From Citromicrobium sp. JLT1363 (GTDB lineage Bacteria > Pseudomonadota > Alphaproteobacteria > Sphingomonadales > Sphingomonadaceae): 64,000 bases of DNA. The notes below the pieces were generated by a model, which did no database searches, was not told the DNA's origin, and saw only the letters and a program-made list of their open reading frames with translations. Position numbers and translations under genes: made by a program. Below, piece after piece: positions 61,503 through 64,000 of the stretch (position 1 is its first letter; each line of letters begins with the position of its first letter). The stretch spans positions 1 through 64,000 of the forward strand of contig NZ_AEUE01000007.1 of assembly GCF_000186705.1 (NCBI RefSeq), given 5' to 3'.

Positions 61503-63245
61503 TCAGACGACTTCCGCGATCAGCCCCATCGCCTTGGCCTCGCTGGCGGTGATGTACCAGTCGTTCGGCGCCTTCTCGCGCAGCTCCTGCACGCTGACGT
61601 TGGAGCCTTCGGAGATCGCCCGGTAATCCTCGTCTTCCTGTTCGATCTCGCGCTGGATTTCGCGTTGCGCGTGTTCCAGCTGGCTGGCAACGCTGCGGAG
61701 CGAACCACCGGCAAGCTCCATGGGCTGCGCGCGCTTGTTCTCCGTGATCATCAGCTTGGTCGCACGGGTGAGATAGCGATGGCTGACGGGGAAGGCGGCC
61801 ATGAACAGGACGCCCGCGCCGTGGATCGCCGTCTTGCCGAGGAAGATGATCTCGCGCCGTCCGCGGTCGCGCAGCAGGCGGATGTCGTCGGCCATGCTGC
61901 GGGCGATCTCCGGGTCGCCTTCCATGGTGGTCAGCGCAATCACGATCGGCCCGCCGGGAGCCTGCTCCGCCAGCATTTCCGTGAATTCGGCATACATGCC
62001 AGCGTCCATCGCGCCGTAGAGGCGGATGCCCGGGCTTGCGAGCGACTGCGAGGCGGGCTGGGTGGCCGGATTGCGCGGATCGGCTGGTATGATCTCCACC
62101 GGATGGGGCCGCCGGGGCGCGGGTGACGGCGCATCGTCGCGCGCTTCCTCCCGATCGTCTGACGGCGCCTCGGCCTCATCGCCTTCGTCCGCGTCCCGCT
62201 CGGTATCTTCGGGATCCCCAGCCTTGGGCAGCACGGCAGCAACCGCGGGCGCGGCGACGGCCGCCGCGGCGACCCAGCCCTTACCGCCCTCGTCGTCCTC
62301 ATCCTCGCCGCCGCTATCGGCTTCGGCAGGGGTGGGTGCAGGGGACGCGGCGGGTTCTGCGGTTGGTTCGTCGCCACCGAGCAGCGGCAGAGCGGACTTT
62401 TCGGACGGTGCTTCCTCGTCCTCATCGTCGAAGAAGCGATCCTTGATCGCCATCGCCCCGGCGGCGGTAGCGGCGGCGGCGGCGCCAACACCGGCGACTT
62501 TCAGCGCTGTTCCCTGCCAATCTTCGAGGTCGAACCAGTCGTCATCCTCTTCCTTCTTGGCGGGTGTCTGTTCGGAGGGGCCCTGTTCGCCGGTCACCGG
62601 GGCTGGCGCGGTGTCTGCGCTGACGACCGGTGCCGGTGCCGGTGACGGCGCGGGAGCAGGGGGAGGCGGGGCGGGCTGCGGCGTCTCGGGCTCGGCAGCC
62701 TGCGGCTCTTCCACATCCTCGTCCCAGTTGATCGCCGCGGTGCCTGGGGCGTCCGCGGTCGGAGCGGATTCAGACTGGGTAGCCGAGGCGGGCTCGAACT
62801 CGGGTTCGCTTTCGGGTGCGGGCGGGGCCGATGCGGGTTCGAATTCGTACTGGTCGCGCGTGAAAGGGGCTGCTGCCGGTGCTGGCACGTCCTTGTCGAC
62901 TTCGTCCGCGTTGCGTGCGGGGGCGCGGGCAGGTTCGAACTCGGGCTTCGCGCTGGCGCCTTCGGGGCTGTGATAGACGGCCGGTGTCGGCAGGTCCGTA
63001 TCGCGCGCGGCCTTGTTGCGCGCGGTGGCGCGCGAGGCGGCTTCGGGCGTCGCCTTGTCCGCCTGGGCGACCTTGCCGCGATAGACGGCCGGGCCATCGC
63101 CCTCCGCCTGATCTTCGGCCGCGCCGCCGCGCAGCTCGCGCATCAGCCCCATCGCCATGCCGGGAATGTCGCCCTGTCGCTGGCCGTCGCGGACAATGTC
63201 CTGCAGGCGCTGGAACAGCGTGAAGAGGTTGCGGATGAAGTCCAT
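61503..63245 (-). CDS. ClpP-fold protein with long disordered N-terminus, catalytic residues lost
   Basis: A 580-residue protein. Residues 1-60 contain a helical segment (MDFIRNLFTLFQRLQDIV). Residues about 60-385 are Pro/Ala/Glu/Asp-rich and look disordered, with one hydrophobic Ala-rich stretch (about 250-275) and another near 325-345. Residues about 400-580 have the Clp protease fold: IRLYGAMDAGMYAEF, KTAIHGAGVLFMAAFP, YLTRATKLMITENKR and WYITASEAKAMGLIAEV. The serine of the usual SxG motif is replaced by Gly476 (HGAG), and the position of the catalytic His reads Glu502 (ITEN). It is likely inactive as a protease. Immediately downstream of the zinc peptidase gene on the same strand. Confidence 0.78.
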   Translation of the reverse strand: MDFIRNLFTLFQRLQDIVRDGQRQGDIPGMAMGLMRELRGGAAEDQAEGDGPAVYRGKVAQADKATPEAASRATARNKAARDTDLPTPAVYHSPEGASAKPEFEPARAPARNADEVDKDVPAPAAAPFTRDQYEFEPASAPPAPESEPEFEPASATQSESAPTADAPGTAAINWDEDVEEPQAAEPETPQPAPPPPAPAPSPAPAPVVSADTAPAPVTGEQGPSEQTPAKKEEDDDWFDLEDWQGTALKVAGVGAAAAATAAGAMAIKDRFFDDEDEEAPSEKSALPLLGGDEPTAEPAASPAPTPAEADSGGEDEDDEGGKGWVAAAAVAAPAVAAVLPKAGDPEDTERDADEGDEAEAPSDDREEARDDAPSPAPRRPHPVEIIPADPRNPATQPASQSLASPGIRLYGAMDAGMYAEFTEMLAEQAPGGPIVIALTTMEGDPEIARSMADDIRLLRDRGRREIIFLGKTAIHGAGVLFMAAFPVSHRYLTRATKLMITENKRAQPMELAGGSLRSVASQLEHAQREIQREIEQEDEDYRAISEGSNVSVQELREKAPNDWYITASEAKAMGLIAEVV

Positions 63246-63278
63246 GGCGTGCTCGGTCCTGCCCCCCGGATCCTGCGC

Positions 63279-64000
63279 CTAGAAGGATTCCGGCGCGAAA
63301 TAGCGGTCGCACACGGTATCGTCGCCGCTCCTCATGCCGAGCCGCAACGCTTCCATGCGCTGTTCACTGGTACCGTGGGTGAAGTTCTCAGGCGAGACCC
63401 TGCCACCCATGCGTTCCGAAATGGCATCGTCCCCGATTGCGGCGGCGGCGCGCATGCCTTCCTCGAAATCGCCTTCCTCGATCTGGCTGCGGTTCTTGCC
63501 CGCCCATACGCCGGCGTAGCAATCGGCCTGCAGTTCCATGCGCACCTGCAGCTGGTTGGCGCGGCTCGGGTTCTGCTGCTGCGCGCTGCGCACCTGGCCC
63601 GCCAGCCCGGTCAGCGTCTGGATGTGGTGCCCGTATTCGTGCGCCACGACATAGAGCCGCGCGAAGTCGCCGCCCGCGCCCAGCTCCCGCTCCATGGTGT
63701 CGTAGAAGCTGGTGTCGATGTAGATGTCCTGGTCGTTCGGGCAGTAGAAGGGGCCGACGGCGGCAGTGGCGCTGCCGCAGCCCTGCGTGCTGACGGAGCC
63801 TTCGAACAGGTCGAGCGAGGGCGGCGCGAAGGCGATCCCCGCACGATCGAACACCGGTTCCCATGTCGCATTGAGCGAATCGAGCGCGCTGCACGCTTCG
63901 CGCGCGTACTGGCTGGAGGTACAGATCGCCTGTTCGTCCGTGCTGACCGTCTGCCCACCTGCCTGCCCGCTGCCATTGGTAGCCTGGTCCACGGTTTCGA
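63279..64000 (-). CDS. Neutral zinc metallopeptidase (YpfJ family), 5' end cut
   Basis: The frame runs off the window end, so the N-terminus is missing. The visible part has FYCPNDQDIYIDTSFYDTM, the zinc site VVAHEYGHHIQ with a downstream LQADCYAGVWAGKN carrying a probable third ligand, and GTSEQRMEALRLGM near the end. These match the neutral zinc metallopeptidase family PF04228 (YpfJ). It precedes the ClpP-like gene by 33 bases and may be cotranscribed with it. Confidence 0.88.
   Translation of the reverse strand, partial: ETVDQATNGSGQAGGQTVSTDEQAICTSSQYAREACSALDSLNATWEPVFDRAGIAFAPPSLDLFEGSVSTQGCGSATAAVGPFYCPNDQDIYIDTSFYDTMERELGAGGDFARLYVVAHEYGHHIQTLTGLAGQVRSAQQQNPSRANQLQVRMELQADCYAGVWAGKNRSQIEEGDFEEGMRAAAAIGDDAISERMGGRVSPENFTHGTSEQRMEALRLGMRSGDDTVCDRYFAPESF

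Overview
The window is high-GC DNA (about two thirds GC by eye), almost fully coding. Gene content and repeat style suggest an alphaproteobacterium of the order Sphingomonadales, probably the Erythrobacteraceae. Pointers are the trmD-rplS end, a MarR-EmrA-EmrB pump, secreted S9 and M2 peptidases, an ECF42-type sigma factor beside a DGPF protein, sdhCDA, and the short palindromic repeats common in these genomes. The assignment is an inference from content; no 16S rRNA or tRNA gene is visible.

Layout. 1-6700: 3' part of trmD, rplS, a secreted dipeptidyl-peptidase-like enzyme, an amino-acid permease, asd and two small proteins. 6714-9816: MarR-controlled efflux operon on the minus strand with a perfect 18-bp operator-like palindrome. 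9887-13973: hydrolase, M2 peptidase, and a RimB-like protease with a RimK-like ligase. 14021-15008: AT-richer patch with an orphan lipoprotein. 15009-18483: AMP nucleosidase, a YbjN-like protein, and the rpsF-rpsR-rplI operon. 18708-22689: DUF808 protein, two tandem membrane zinc-ribbon proteins, a MurC/Mpl-type ligase and an LD-carboxypeptidase. 22714-32497: fabD-fabG, dnaN, a phosphodiesterase, a PhaZ-like hydrolase, a GGDEF-EAL-PilZ protein and lepA.

32498-35777 is an accessory island. It holds an AT-richer OLD-type ATPase/TOPRIM nuclease and a repeat-broken phage-like gene. The island abuts a second copy of the lepA 3' tail that differs from the first only at synonymous positions. 35977-39460 carries proA, proC and proB. 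39533-43113 carries bamD, recN and an Mrr-type endonuclease just after recN. 43141-53644 carries ligA, a class-A beta-lactamase-like lipoprotein, the DGPF/ECF42 pair, a sterol-desaturase-family protein, and an overlapping SDR/DUF6151/prmA/DUF2459 cluster. 53816-56468 is sdhCDA with no sdhB behind it. The end carries two envelope proteins, a flavin-dependent oxidoreductase, a BlaI/BlaR1-like pair with operator dyads, a ClpP-fold protein lacking its catalytic Ser and His, and a cut-off neutral zinc metallopeptidase.

Most genes are ordinary chromosomal housekeeping genes. The points most worth following are the lepA-tail duplication and its island, the palindromic repeat inside trmD, the ClpP-like pseudoprotease with a disordered acidic N-terminus, the Mrr-type nuclease behind recN, and three genes with no canonical start codon where one is expected.
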